A stretch of 64,000 bases of DNA, from the NCBI GenBank assembly GCA_965205535.1, contig CBDBHH010000005.1:2976001-3040000 (forward strand), read 5' to 3'. This stretch comes from UBA8079 sp965205535. GTDB taxonomy: Bacteria; Pseudomonadota; Alphaproteobacteria; UBA6615. A model generated the notes under the pieces. It saw only the letters and a program-made list of their open reading frames with translations, was not told the DNA's origin and made no database searches. Positions 1 through 8,962 of this stretch are shown piece by piece; the first letter of the stretch is position 1, and each line of letters starts with the position of its first letter. Both the position numbers and the translations under genes were made by a program.

Positions 1-1032
1 ACCGACGGGTTTGAATTTGTCGAGTACTGCTCGCCGGAGCCGGAAAAACTCGGGCGTTTGTTCGAACAGATGGGCTTTGCCGCGGTTGCGCGACATCGGT
101 CCAAGGACGTGACGCTTTACCGGCAGGGGGACGTGAATTTCATCCTGAACAACGAGCCGGGGAGTTTTGCTGCCGAATTCGCGCAACAACATGGACCGAG
201 CGCCTGTGCCATGGCGTTTCGCGTGCGCGACGCGGCGTTGGCCCGTGAGAAGGCGTTGGACCGGGGTGCCAGCGAAGTGCCAAATCACATCGGGCCGATG
301 GAACTGAATATCCCGACACTCCAGGGTATCGGCAACAGCCGGCTCTATCTCGTGGATCGTTATGGTCCCAAGGGGACCATATACGATGTGGATTTCGAGC
401 CGATCGCAGGGACATCGCCGCCGCAAGTGGGGCTGACCTACATCGATCACCTGACCCACAATGTTTACCAGGGCAACATGGACAAATGGGCGGGTTTCTA
501 TGAGGACGTTTTCAATTTCCGTGAGGTTCGCTACTTCGACATAGAGGGCAAGCTCACCGGACTGCACTCACGCGCCATGACGAGCGCGGACGGCAAGATC
601 AGGATTCCGATCAACGAATCCGCTGACGACAAGAGCCAGATCGCCGAATATCTGCGCCTCTATCAGGGCGAGGGTATTCAGCATATTGCGCTGGGCACGA
701 CGGATGTTTTCGCCGCAGTCGAGGCGCTTGCCGCGCGCGGGGTCGACTTTATGGAGACGCCCGATTCCTACTACGACGCGCTCGATGGCCGGGTGCCCGG
801 CCATGGCGAGAATGTCGAGCGGTTGCGCGCAGGCAATATCCTGCTCGACGGCGCCCCGACGGAAGACCAGGGGCTTTTGTTGCAGATATTCACCGATACG
901 GTCATCGGGCCCATTTTCTTCGAGATCATTCAGCGCAAGGGCAACGAAGGTTTCGGTGAGGGGAACTTCAAGGCGTTGTTCGACGCGATCGAGGAAGATC
1001 AGATCCGCAGGGGCGTACTGCACGAAGACTAG
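1..1032 (+). CDS. hpd: 4-hydroxyphenylpyruvate dioxygenase, 5' end missing
   Basis: The frame is open from base 1, so the start codon lies outside the window and only a short N-terminal piece is missing. The enzyme converts 4-hydroxyphenylpyruvate to homogentisate in tyrosine breakdown. Two vicinal-oxygen-chelate halves are visible. The C-terminal half carries the three iron ligands in family context: His in IDHLTHNV, His in GIQHIALGT and Glu in GPIFFEIIQRKG, followed by the typical helix GFGEGNFKALFDAIE. The gene ends convergently with the uracil-DNA glycosylase gene, with 4 bp overlap. No sign of damage in the part seen. Confidence 0.95.
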   Translation, partial: TDGFEFVEYCSPEPEKLGRLFEQMGFAAVARHRSKDVTLYRQGDVNFILNNEPGSFAAEFAQQHGPSACAMAFRVRDAALAREKALDRGASEVPNHIGPMELNIPTLQGIGNSRLYLVDRYGPKGTIYDVDFEPIAGTSPPQVGLTYIDHLTHNVYQGNMDKWAGFYEDVFNFREVRYFDIEGKLTGLHSRAMTSADGKIRIPINESADDKSQIAEYLRLYQGEGIQHIALGTTDVFAAVEALAARGVDFMETPDSYYDALDGRVPGHGENVERLRAGNILLDGAPTEDQGLLLQIFTDTVIGPIFFEIIQRKGNEGFGEGNFKALFDAIEEDQIRRGVLHED

Positions 1033-1682
1033 GTTGCATCCAGGTGGCCCCTGATCGCGGTGAACACGTCCTCGAACATCGGTGTCGTCAGGCGACCCGT
1101 ATTCGTGTTGTAGCGCGAGCAGTGATAGCTGTTCATCAGCACAATGGGCCGGTCGTTCTGCGCGATCTCGTGTTGCGCGCAATGCCCGAACTTGAAGGTA
1201 GACTGCTTGTAGCCGAGCGTCGCCAATGTGGCGTTATGGGCAAGCCCGCCGAGCGCCAGAATGACCCGGAGCTCGGTCATGGCGTCGAATTCGGAAACCA
1301 GAAACGGCCGGCACGCCTTTACCTCGGCCCCGACCGGTTTGTTCTGCGGTGGCACGCAGCGCACGGCATTGGTGATCCGGCAATCCGACAGCGAGATGCC
1401 GTCGTCGGGCCGTGCAGCATAGGTGCCGCGGGCGAAGCCGAATTTCACCAGCGTCGGGTAGAGCAGGTCGCCTGCATAATCGCCGGTAAACGGGCGTGCC
1501 GTGCGGTTCGCCCCTTTCAGGCCCGGTGCGAGGCCGACGATCAGCAACCGCGCGTCCGTCGCGCCGAAGCTGGGCACCGGTCCGTTATGGAAGTCGGGGA
1601 ACTTGGACTGGTTGTCCGTCCTGAAATCCACGAGGCGGGGACATAAGGGGCAGTCGGCGGCGGGTGCGTTCAGCATGTCCAT
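1029..1682 (-). CDS. uracil-DNA glycosylase, family 5 (UdgB-like)
   Basis: A 217-residue iron-sulfur uracil-DNA glycosylase that removes uracil, and in this family often hypoxanthine, from DNA to start base-excision repair. The N-terminal CPLCPRL supplies cluster cysteines. The catalytic-site motif GLAPGLKGANRTARPFTGD matches the family 5 motif, which lacks the Asp/Asn catalytic residue of families 1 and 4. The C-terminal NTNTGRLT is the DNA-intercalation loop region, where HPS of the usual motif is replaced by HCS. The ATG at 1682 is preceded by an AGGA-like site. It converges on the dioxygenase gene with a 4 bp overlap, so the two cannot share a spacer terminator. Confidence 0.85.
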   Translation of the reverse strand: MDMLNAPAADCPLCPRLVDFRTDNQSKFPDFHNGPVPSFGATDARLLIVGLAPGLKGANRTARPFTGDYAGDLLYPTLVKFGFARGTYAARPDDGISLSDCRITNAVRCVPPQNKPVGAEVKACRPFLVSEFDAMTELRVILALGGLAHNATLATLGYKQSTFKFGHCAQHEIAQNDRPIVLMNSYHCSRYNTNTGRLTTPMFEDVFTAIRGHLDAT

Positions 1683-1840
1683 GAATCCTCGTCCGAAATG
1701 CTAAAACGTGTCGCTGCAACCAACCGGGCGATGCCTCTACGCGCGTGTTTTAGATTGGCGTTTTCTATCGTTTGTCTAGATAACGCGCGGGTGTCGGGCT
1801 GTCCAGATGGCGGCGCGCGCGGGTGTTTTGGAGAAACTGC

Positions 1841-2332
1841 ATGATCCTGATCGGGCTTGGCGCCAATCTTCCCGGCGCCGATCACAGCTCACCGCGCGAG
1901 ACGCTCGCGACTGCGCTTCGGGAGATCGAAGCGGCGGGGGTTACGGTGGTCGGCCGGTCCGGCTGGTATTCCAGCGCACCCGTGCCGGCATCCGACCAAC
2001 CCGATTATGTAAACGCGGTGGCGCAGCTCGAAACCGACCTGCCACCGGGGCCGCTGCTGACATTGCTGCACGATATCGAAACCCGGCTGGGGCGTGAGCG
2101 TTCGGTGCGCGATGCCGCCCGGATCGTCGATATTGACCTGCTCGACTATGACGGGCAAATCGACGCCGAATGGCCGGTTTTGCCCCATCCGCGCATGGCG
2201 GATCGCGCGTTTGTGCTTCGCCCGTTGCAGGATATCGCGCCGGAATGGTGCCATCCCGCGACCGGGGAAGGGGTCACGGCGTTGCTCGCGAGCGCAGCGG
2301 ATCGCGACGATGTGCGTCCGCTAACAGCATAG
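1841..2332 (+). CDS. folK: 2-amino-4-hydroxy-6-hydroxymethyldihydropteridine diphosphokinase
   Basis: This enzyme transfers pyrophosphate from ATP to 6-hydroxymethyl-dihydropterin in folate synthesis. The protein opens with MILIGLGANLPG, the usual start of the family, and shows the conserved signature RIVDIDLLDYDG with the magnesium-binding aspartates, followed by LPHPRMADRAFVLRPL. The ATG at 1841 is chosen over the upstream in-frame GTG (1823) because TTGGAG lies 7-9 bases before it and the homologous proteins begin with this residue. At 163 residues it has the usual length. It stands alone, 100 bp upstream of rpoZ, without neighbouring folP or folB. Confidence 0.92.
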   Translation: MILIGLGANLPGADHSSPRETLATALREIEAAGVTVVGRSGWYSSAPVPASDQPDYVNAVAQLETDLPPGPLLTLLHDIETRLGRERSVRDAARIVDIDLLDYDGQIDAEWPVLPHPRMADRAFVLRPLQDIAPEWCHPATGEGVTALLASAADRDDVRPLTA

Positions 2333-2369
2333 CCGGCAGGCCAAAGTTTGTTGCGACGCACCCAAACGC

Positions 2370-2398
2370 TTGGCATTTCGGGATTTTGTGCCTATATA
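2370..2398 (+). promoter_or_regulatory. predicted sigma-70-type promoter of rpoZ
   Basis: TTGGCA and TATATA are separated by exactly 17 bases, 35 bases upstream of the rpoZ start. The hexamers match the housekeeping consensus at four and five positions. No other good promoter was seen between folK and rpoZ. This is a pattern match, not a mapped start site. Confidence 0.5.
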
Positions 2399-2433
2399 CA
2401 GGCCGAATTTATTGATCGTCCGGAGACATCTGA

Positions 2434-2832
2434 ATGGCCCGCGTAACAGTCGAAGATTGCATCGAAAAGGTTTCCAACCGGTTTGATCTGGTCATGCTCG
2501 CGTCACAGCGCGCGCGCGAAGTGTCGGCCGGTGCGCCGATCACGGTCGAGCGCGACAATGACAAGAACCCGGTGATCGCGCTGCGCGAAATCGCCGACGA
2601 GACGGTCGAGCTGGAAAATCTCCAGGAATCGCTGATCGTCAGCCAGCAGAAGCATGTCGAGTTTGATCTCCCCGAAGAGGATGAGGTCATCGAACTGCTC
2701 GAGTCAGAATCCAACATCGCCGGCGTCACGCCGGACGCGCCTGAGGCCGATGCCGAACCTGGTGCAGAGCCGGATATGCCGGAAATGCGGTTCGAGGATG
2801 CGGTGGACGAAAGCCAGGACAGCACCAGCTGA
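2434..2832 (+). CDS. rpoZ: DNA-directed RNA polymerase subunit omega
   Basis: The 132-residue omega subunit helps assemble the beta' subunit and, with beta', forms a ppGpp-binding site in proteobacterial RNA polymerase. The N-terminal MARVTVEDCIEKVSNRFDLV and the helix with ASQRAREVSAG are the family core. The last 40 residues are an acidic tail (EPDMPEMRFEDAVDE), common in alphaproteobacterial omega. It lies directly upstream of rsh, the ppGpp synthetase-hydrolase, separated by a clear terminator, an arrangement common in proteobacteria. Confidence 0.95.
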   Translation: MARVTVEDCIEKVSNRFDLVMLASQRAREVSAGAPITVERDNDKNPVIALREIADETVELENLQESLIVSQQKHVEFDLPEEDEVIELLESESNIAGVTPDAPEADAEPGAEPDMPEMRFEDAVDESQDSTS

Positions 2833-2898
2833 TTTGGCGAACACGAAATACGGCGCATTGCGCCGCCCCGTCATCGCACAGGCAACGAATTTGGATTA

Positions 2899-2931
2899 AC
2901 CCGGACGCACATCAGTGCATCCGGGTTTTTT
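2899..2931 (+). terminator. intrinsic terminator after rpoZ
   Basis: ACCCGGA-c-GCAC pairs with GTGC-a-TCCGGGT around an ATCA loop, followed by a run of T residues. It ends rpoZ transcription 67 bases after the stop and separates it from rsh. Confidence 0.85.
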
Positions 2932-2971
2932 CGTCGGGCCCGCGGGTCCGTAACAGGGTTATGATGTTGCC

Positions 2972-5149
2972 ATGATGCAGCAAAGGGAACTTGTCGAACG
3001 GGTGCGCGCCTACGATCCCAGTGCGGATGAGGATGCGCTGGTTCGTGCCTATGATTTCTCGATGAATGCCCATAGTTCCCAGACGCGCGCATCGGGCGAT
3101 CCGTATTTCAGCCACCCGCTCGAAGTCGCCGGCATCCTGACCAACTATCATCTCGATACGGCGTCGATCGTGACGGCGTTGCTGCACGACACGATCGAGG
3201 ACACCGACGCGACCGGTGAGCAGATCAGCGAGCTCTTCGGCGAGGAGGTCGCGCAGCTGGTCGACGGCGTGACCAAACTGACCCAGCTTGAGCTTCAGTC
3301 CGACCGCGCGAAACAGGCAGAGAATTTCCGCAAGCTTCTGCTGGCGATGAGCCGGGACATCCGTGTGCTCCTGGTGAAGCTCGCCGATCGTCTCCACAAT
3401 ATGCGCACGCTTGAACATATGGTCGGTGATGAGCGGCGCCTTCGGATTGCGCGCGAGACGATGGATATCTATGCGCCACTGGCCGAGCGCATCGGCATGC
3501 ACGACATCAAGGATGAGCTTGAGGACAGGGCATTCCGCGAGATCAATGGCGAGGCGCGCGATTCCATTTCGCGGCGGCTCGGGTTCCTGCGCGCCGAGGG
3601 CGAAGACGTGGTCGAGAAGGTCGTGCGGGAGCTGCGCGACGTGCTTGCGGAAACCGGTATCGAGGCGGATATCGCGGGGCGTGAAAAATCGCCCTACTCG
3701 ATCTGGCGGAAGATGCATCGCCAGCAATCGTCGCTCGAGCAATTGTCCGACATCATCGCCTTTCGCGTGATCGTTCCGAATGTCCCGCAATGCTATCAGG
3801 CGCTGGGGGTCGTCCACAGCCGGTATCGCGTCGTGCCCGGCCGGTTCAAGGACTACATCTCCAACCCCAAGCCCAATGGCTATCGCTCCCTGCACACGAG
3901 TGTCCTGGGCCTGTCGGATCAGCGGATCGAGATCCAGATTAGGACCCGCGAGATGCATGACGTCGCCGAACGCGGGGTCGCGGCGCACTGGATATACAAG
4001 GATGTTGGTTCGGGCCCGGGGTCGAGCGCGGCCAAGGCGGAGAGCGAACAGTACCGATGGCTGCAGGAGCTTCTGGAGATTCTCGACAACGCGTCGGCGC
4101 CGGAGGATTTTCTCGCCCACACCCGGCTCGAGATGTTCTCGGACCAGGTGTTCTGTTTCTCGCCGAAGGGGGATGTTTACTCGCTGCCGCGTGGCGCGAC
4201 GCCGATCGATTTCGCCTATGCCGTTCATACCGAAATCGGTGACCGGGCAGTGGGTGCCAAGATCAACGGCCGTAACCTGCCGCTGCGTACCGTCCTGCAA
4301 AACGGAGATCAGGTCGACATTCTGACCTCCAAAAACCAGACTCCGTCACCGGAATGGGAGAAGCTCGTGATAACCGGCAAGGCGAGGGCGCGTATCCGCC
4401 GTGTCTTGCGCGAGGACCAGATGCGCCAGTATGTCGATCTGGGTCAAAGCATCGTCGAAAAGGCTTTTGGCCGGTTCGGCGAGACACTTTCGGATATCAA
4501 TCTCGACAGCGCCTTCCGCGAGTTCCACGCGGAATCACGTGACGATTTGTTCGCGATGGTCGGGCAGGGCGTCTACACCGGCGCGGATGTAGTGCGGTCC
4601 ATCTTCCCCGACCGGTCGGACGTGAAAAGCGGCAAGAAGTCCGGCGGGTCGATTTTTTCTCTCCGCCGTCGGCGTGAGCAACCGACCGATGGCGAACATG
4701 CGGTCCCGATCAGCGGCCTGACGCCGGGCATCGCGGTACATATGGCCAAATGCTGTTACCCGCTCCCGGGAGACCGGATCGTCGGAATCATGACCACGGG
4801 CAAGGGTGCCACCGTCCACACAATTGATTGCATGACCCTCGAGGCGTTCGCCGACAGCCCGGAGCGCTGGATCGACGTCGACTGGGACCGCGAGCAGGAC
4901 GGCAGCATGGCGCAGGTCAGCCGCCTGAACATTACCCTCATGAATGAGCCGGGCAGCCTGGCCGAGATGGCCGAGACTATCGCGTCAGCGCGGGGGAACA
5001 TTTCGAACCTGAAATTCACCAACAGGACGGCCGACTTCTTTGACATGATGGTCGATATCGAGGTCGATGACGCAAAACACCTCAACAACATCGTCACCAG
5101 CCTCCGCGGTCGCCGCGCTGTCAGCACTGTTGAGCGCGCACGCAGCTAG
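2972..5149 (+). CDS. rsh: bifunctional (p)ppGpp synthetase/hydrolase Rsh (RelA/SpoT family)
   Basis: A 725-residue long RSH protein that makes and destroys the stringent-response alarmone. In order: the HD hydrolase domain with intact HDTIED at residues 72-77, the synthetase domain (YSIWRKM, then KDYISNPKPNGYRSLHTSV near residue 295 and EIQIRTREMHDVAE), TGS domain from about residue 390 (FSPKGDVYSLPRGATPIDFA), a conserved-cysteine region near residue 590 (HMAKCCYPLPGD) and a C-terminal ACT domain from about residue 655. Hydrolase and synthetase motifs are both intact, so it is probably the only long RSH enzyme of this organism, as usual in Alphaproteobacteria. Start is one of two adjacent ATGs at 2972/2975. 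Confidence 0.95.
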   Translation: MMQQRELVERVRAYDPSADEDALVRAYDFSMNAHSSQTRASGDPYFSHPLEVAGILTNYHLDTASIVTALLHDTIEDTDATGEQISELFGEEVAQLVDGVTKLTQLELQSDRAKQAENFRKLLLAMSRDIRVLLVKLADRLHNMRTLEHMVGDERRLRIARETMDIYAPLAERIGMHDIKDELEDRAFREINGEARDSISRRLGFLRAEGEDVVEKVVRELRDVLAETGIEADIAGREKSPYSIWRKMHRQQSSLEQLSDIIAFRVIVPNVPQCYQALGVVHSRYRVVPGRFKDYISNPKPNGYRSLHTSVLGLSDQRIEIQIRTREMHDVAERGVAAHWIYKDVGSGPGSSAAKAESEQYRWLQELLEILDNASAPEDFLAHTRLEMFSDQVFCFSPKGDVYSLPRGATPIDFAYAVHTEIGDRAVGAKINGRNLPLRTVLQNGDQVDILTSKNQTPSPEWEKLVITGKARARIRRVLREDQMRQYVDLGQSIVEKAFGRFGETLSDINLDSAFREFHAESRDDLFAMVGQGVYTGADVVRSIFPDRSDVKSGKKSGGSIFSLRRRREQPTDGEHAVPISGLTPGIAVHMAKCCYPLPGDRIVGIMTTGKGATVHTIDCMTLEAFADSPERWIDVDWDREQDGSMAQVSRLNITLMNEPGSLAEMAETIASARGNISNLKFTNRTADFFDMMVDIEVDDAKHLNNIVTSLRGRRAVSTVERARS

Positions 5150-5238
5150 ATCATTCCGGCCGGGACTGACTCCGGCTTGACCTTTTGGCCTTCCGACGCC
5201 AATTCTACCGGCGAACCAGATAAGAACGAGATATTCCA

Positions 5239-6006
5239 ATGGCATCTGATTTGCGCCTGGGCGTAAACGTTGATCATGTTGCGACCATTCGGAACGCGCG
5301 CGGTGGCGGGCATCCCGATCCGGTGCGCGCCGCTCGTGCCGCCGCGGCGGCGGGCGCGGACAGCATCGTTGCGCATCTGCGTGAGGATCGCCGGCATATT
5401 TCAGATGATGATCTGGCGCGCCTCATGGATACGATTGAGGTTCCGCTGACCCTGGAAATGGCGGCCACGGACGAAATGCTTGAGATCGCATTGCGACATG
5501 CGCCGCATGCCGTGTGCATCGTGCCGGAGCGCCGTGAGGAACGAACGACGGAAGGCGGCCTCGATGTTGCTTCGGGACACAATCATCTGAAACATTTCGT
5601 GGATCAGCTCACAGGCAACAAGGCGATCGTCTCGATGTTCATCGAGCCTGACCGCCGCCAGATGGATGCCTCACATTCGATCGGTGCACCTGCGGTCGAG
5701 ATTCACGTGGGTGCTTATTGCGATGCCCTGATCGAGGGTGACGAGGAAACCGCTTCGGCGCAGCTGTCGAGGATCATCGATGCGGCCGCTTACGGTGCGG
5801 ATCTCGGTTTGCAGATCCACGCCGGTCACGGAATCACATTCGATACGGTTGCGCCGATCGCCGCGATACCGGAAATCGTCGAGCTGAATATCGGCCATTT
5901 TATCATCGGCGAGGCGATTTTCAGCGGTCTCGACAGCTCCATCCGACGGATGCGCTCGCTGATGGATGCCGCGCGTGCAGACGCGCAGGGTGCAGCAAGC
6001 GCATGA
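5239..6006 (+). CDS. pdxJ: pyridoxine 5'-phosphate synthase
   Basis: It condenses 1-deoxy-xylulose 5-phosphate with 3-amino-2-oxopropyl phosphate to pyridoxine 5'-phosphate, the last ring-forming step of the DXP-dependent vitamin B6 route. The 255-residue TIM barrel begins LRLGVNVDHVATIRNARGG and has HLREDRRHISDDD, LEMAAT and the glycine-rich phosphate site near HAGHGI and NIGHFIIGEAIF, all family hallmarks. It opens a tight run with acpS, whose start overlaps its stop. pdxJ-acpS-lepB-rnc-era-recO is a classic proteobacterial order. Confidence 0.95.
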   Translation: MASDLRLGVNVDHVATIRNARGGGHPDPVRAARAAAAAGADSIVAHLREDRRHISDDDLARLMDTIEVPLTLEMAATDEMLEIALRHAPHAVCIVPERREERTTEGGLDVASGHNHLKHFVDQLTGNKAIVSMFIEPDRRQMDASHSIGAPAVEIHVGAYCDALIEGDEETASAQLSRIIDAAAYGADLGLQIHAGHGITFDTVAPIAAIPEIVELNIGHFIIGEAIFSGLDSSIRRMRSLMDAARADAQGAASA

Positions 6007-6461
6007 GCGAGGACGACCCTCAACGCCCGGCAGCCGCACTTCCCATGTACCCGATGATTATCGGCCTGGGCAGCGACCTGATTGATATCACCCGGATAGA
6101 ACGGACACTCGAGCGGTTCGGCGACAGATTCGTGCAGCGTTGCTTTACCGATATAGAGCGGACGAAATCGGATCGCCGTGCGAACCGCGCGGACAGTTAT
6201 GCGAAGCGCTACGCCGCGAAGGAGGCCTGCTCCAAGGCGCTGGGTACAGGATTCCGCAAAGGTGTCTTCTGGCGTGACATGGGTGTCGTCAACCTGCCGT
6301 CGGGGAAGCCGACGATGGCGTTGACCAACGGGGCAGCGGCGCGCCTGGCCGAGATCACGCCGCCGGGCATGAGGCCGCTGATTGAACTGTCGCTGACCGA
6401 CGAACCGCCGATCGCGCAAGCCATCGTAATTATCTCTGCGATCCCGGATCTCGGCGACTGA
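6003..6461 (+). CDS. acpS: holo-[acyl-carrier-protein] synthase
   Basis: AcpS moves 4'-phosphopantetheine from CoA to a serine of acyl carrier protein. Family motifs are MIIGLGSDLIDITRIE with the metal-binding Asp, and the second metal site in YAAKEACSKALGTG. The ATG at 6003 overlaps the pdxJ stop (ATGA) and gives a 152-residue protein with a 17-residue extension. Homologues start near MIIGLG, so the ATGs at 6045 or 6054 are real alternatives, although neither has a clear ribosome binding site. Confidence 0.9.
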   Translation: MSEDDPQRPAAALPMYPMIIGLGSDLIDITRIERTLERFGDRFVQRCFTDIERTKSDRRANRADSYAKRYAAKEACSKALGTGFRKGVFWRDMGVVNLPSGKPTMALTNGAAARLAEITPPGMRPLIELSLTDEPPIAQAIVIISAIPDLGD

Positions 6462-6599
6462 CCGCAGCGGGGATAATCCCCCTGATCAAATTCGTGACTG
6501 GCGAAAACCCGGTGAGACAGTTAGAACGCGCGTCATTGTGGCCGACCCAGCGGTCATCGAACTTCAGTGCAAGCGCACCTTCAAGCGAAACGGGCAGAC

Positions 6600-7343
6600 A
6601 TGGCGAAAGACCGCAGTAAGAAATCCGGCGGCACCATGGAAACGGTGCGGACGATTATCTACGCCCTGTTGATTGCGGGCGTGGTGCGTACATTCCTGTT
6701 TCAGCCTTTCAACATTCCTTCGGGTTCCATGATCCCGACCCTGTTGATCGGTGACTATCTGTTCGTGTCCAAGTTCTCTTACGGCTACAGCCGTTTCTCA
6801 TTTCCGCTGGGGCTCGGTTTTTTCGACGGTCGCATCTTTGGTGGCGCCCCGGATCGTGGCGACGTGGCTGTGTTCCGTCACCCGCCAACCAACCGGGAAG
6901 ACTTCATCAAGCGGATTGTCGGCATGCCCGGCGATCGTATCCAGATGGTCGCAGGCCGGCTGCATATCAACGGCGACGTGGTGCCCAGACGGCGTATCGA
7001 TGATCATCTCTCGCGCGACAATGGTGGCCAGGTGCGCCGGGTCCCGCAATATGAAGAAACCCTGCCCAATGGTCGTACTTATGTGATCCGGGAAGGGTTC
7101 GGTGATCGCGGGCCGGCGGACAACACGCGTGAATTCGTCGTGCCGGCCGGTAACTATTTCGCCATGGGTGACAATCGCGACGACAGCAACGACAGCCGGG
7201 GCTGGGGGTTTGTCCCTGCCGAGAACATGATCGGGCGGGCGGAGATGCTGTTTTTCTCGACCGACGGCACCGCCGGATGGCCGGAGCCGTGGCGCTGGGT
7301 CCAGGCGACGCGGTTCGACCGTATATTCGATTCCGTGGACTGA
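6600..7343 (+). CDS. lepB: signal peptidase I
   Basis: Membrane serine-lysine peptidase that removes signal peptides from exported proteins. One N-terminal membrane helix (residues 17-34) is followed by the nucleophile motif NIPSGSMIPTLLIGD with Ser43, then the general-base lysine in DFIKRIVGMPGDRIQ and the C-terminal box MGDNRDDSNDSRGWGFVP. The ATG at 6600 is preferred to an in-frame GTG at 6567, because the 11 added residues are not family-like. The final stop overlaps the rnc ATG by one base (TGATG), indicating translational coupling. Confidence 0.95.
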   Translation: MAKDRSKKSGGTMETVRTIIYALLIAGVVRTFLFQPFNIPSGSMIPTLLIGDYLFVSKFSYGYSRFSFPLGLGFFDGRIFGGAPDRGDVAVFRHPPTNREDFIKRIVGMPGDRIQMVAGRLHINGDVVPRRRIDDHLSRDNGGQVRRVPQYEETLPNGRTYVIREGFGDRGPADNTREFVVPAGNYFAMGDNRDDSNDSRGWGFVPAENMIGRAEMLFFSTDGTAGWPEPWRWVQATRFDRIFDSVD

Positions 7344-8011
7344 TGGCCGCCGCATCCGATCCTGGTGCCCTCGAACGCACGCTCGGCCATGTCTTTGCAA
7401 ACCGCGCGCTCCTGGAGCGCGCGTTAACCCATGCCAGTCTGGATTCGGATCACTCCTACGAGCGGCTGGAGTTTCTCGGCGACCGGGTGCTCGGGCTGGT
7501 CGTCGCGCAAATGCTGCTCGATCGGTTCCCCGAAGAAGACGAAGGTGAGATCGGCCGTCGTTTCGCGGCATTGGTGAACGCAGGATCGCTCTCGCAGGTC
7601 GGTGCGGAATTGGACCTCGCCGATCATATTCTGGCTGGCCCCGGGGTGACGAATGAGGCGATCGTCGCCGATGTGGTCGAGGCGTTGATTGCCGCGATGT
7701 ATCGGGATGGCGGGTTTGCCGTGGCCGATGCGTTCGTCCGCCGTATCTGGGCGCCACTCATTGAAACGGTCGCCCGGCCACCGCGCGATCCGAAGACCGC
7801 TTTGCAGGAATGGGCGCAAGCGGGTGGGCGCGGGTTGCCCGAGTATCACGAATTAGGACGCAAGGGACCGGACCACGCGCCGTTGTTCACGGTTGAGGTC
7901 CGGCTCGAAGGGGTAGAGCCGGTGCAGGCGACGGGGTCGAGTAAACGCGCCGCCGAACGCGATGCGGCGGCTATAATGCTGCAGATGCTCGGAATTGATC
8001 ACGATGACTGA
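7343..8011 (+). CDS. rnc: ribonuclease III
   Basis: Double-strand-specific endoribonuclease that processes rRNA and some mRNAs. The catalytic signature ERLEFLGDRVLGL and the downstream acidic site DVVEALIAAMYRDGG are intact, and the double-stranded RNA binding domain occupies the C-terminal third (from DPKTALQEWAQ). The start overlaps the lepB stop by one base. At 222 residues it has the normal length. It overlaps era by 8 bases. Confidence 0.95.
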   Translation: MAAASDPGALERTLGHVFANRALLERALTHASLDSDHSYERLEFLGDRVLGLVVAQMLLDRFPEEDEGEIGRRFAALVNAGSLSQVGAELDLADHILAGPGVTNEAIVADVVEALIAAMYRDGGFAVADAFVRRIWAPLIETVARPPRDPKTALQEWAQAGGRGLPEYHELGRKGPDHAPLFTVEVRLEGVEPVQATGSSKRAAERDAAAIMLQMLGIDHDD

Positions 8012-8942
8012 TTTGCCGAACGACCCGTCAAACTCGGCGTCGGGCCAGGGTGCGACGCGTTGCGGGTTCGTGTCTGTTCTCGGGGCTCCGAATGCCGGCA
8101 AGTCGACGCTGGTCAATCGGCTGGTTGGCGCCAAGGTGACGATTGTCAGCCCCAAGGTGCAGACCACACGGATGCGCGTGCGCGGCATCGCCATCAAGGA
8201 CGAGACCCAGATTATCTATACCGATACGCCGGGCATTTTCGCGCCGAAGCGCAGGCTCGACCGCGCGATGGTGGATGCGGCCTGGGGCGGGGCGTCCGAT
8301 GCGGATGTGATTGCGGTGCTGGTCGATGCCAAACGGGGGCTCGACCGCGATGTCGAGCGCATCATCGAGGGCCTAGAGATGCATTCCAGCCCTACCGTGC
8401 TGGTTCTCAACAAGGTGGACGGGCTGAAGCGCGAGGTTCTGCTGGCCCTGTCCGAAACCCTCAACGGCATGGCGCGATTTGATTCGACCTTCATGATCTC
8501 GGCCCTGAACGGCAGCGGCGTGGACGATCTGGATGCGCATTTCTATGCCCGGATGGCACCGGGGCCCTGGTTGTTTCCCGAAGACGAGATTTCCGATCTG
8601 CCCCAGCGGCTGTTCGCGGCCGAGGTGACACGCGAGAAGGCCTATTTTGTGCTGCATCAGGAAATTCCCTACTCGCTTTCGGTCGAAACCGAGAGTTGGG
8701 AAGAGTTCGACAATGGCAGCGTGCGGATCGAGCAAAACCTGACCGTCTCGCGAGATTCCCAAAAGGGTATCGTGCTGGGCAAGGGCGGGCAGATGATCAA
8801 ACGCATCCGCGCCGACGCCCAGCAGGAGCTGGCCGAAATTCTCGAACGCCCCGTGCACTTGTTCGTGCGGGTCAGGGTGCGTGAGAAATGGGCCGAAGAT
8901 CCAAGCCATTTCCGTGACTGGGGCCTGCGATACGATGCTTAG
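8004..8942 (+). CDS. era: GTPase Era
   Basis: Ras-like GTPase that binds 16S rRNA near the 3' end during 30S subunit maturation. G1 is GAPNAGKST, G2 lies around TTRMRVRGI, G3 is DTPG, G4 is NKVD, and the C-terminal KH domain includes LGKGGQMIKRIRADAQQEL. The ATG at 8004 lies inside the rnc 3' end, and an in-frame TTG at 7995 is less likely. 312 residues, with a slightly extended N-terminus relative to the E. coli protein. Confidence 0.95.
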   Translation: MTDLPNDPSNSASGQGATRCGFVSVLGAPNAGKSTLVNRLVGAKVTIVSPKVQTTRMRVRGIAIKDETQIIYTDTPGIFAPKRRLDRAMVDAAWGGASDADVIAVLVDAKRGLDRDVERIIEGLEMHSSPTVLVLNKVDGLKREVLLALSETLNGMARFDSTFMISALNGSGVDDLDAHFYARMAPGPWLFPEDEISDLPQRLFAAEVTREKAYFVLHQEIPYSLSVETESWEEFDNGSVRIEQNLTVSRDSQKGIVLGKGGQMIKRIRADAQQELAEILERPVHLFVRVRVREKWAEDPSHFRDWGLRYDA

Positions 8943-8962
8943 TTACGCAACTCGACGGCGCC

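Noticed and set aside
568..1182. 204-codon minus-strand ORF across the dioxygenase end
   Set aside because: It is antisense to the well-matched dioxygenase and has no family features; GC-rich shadow frame.
2912..4300. 462-codon minus-strand ORF opposite rsh
   Set aside because: Entirely antisense to the intact rsh hydrolase and synthetase domains; amino-acid composition is that of a shadow frame.
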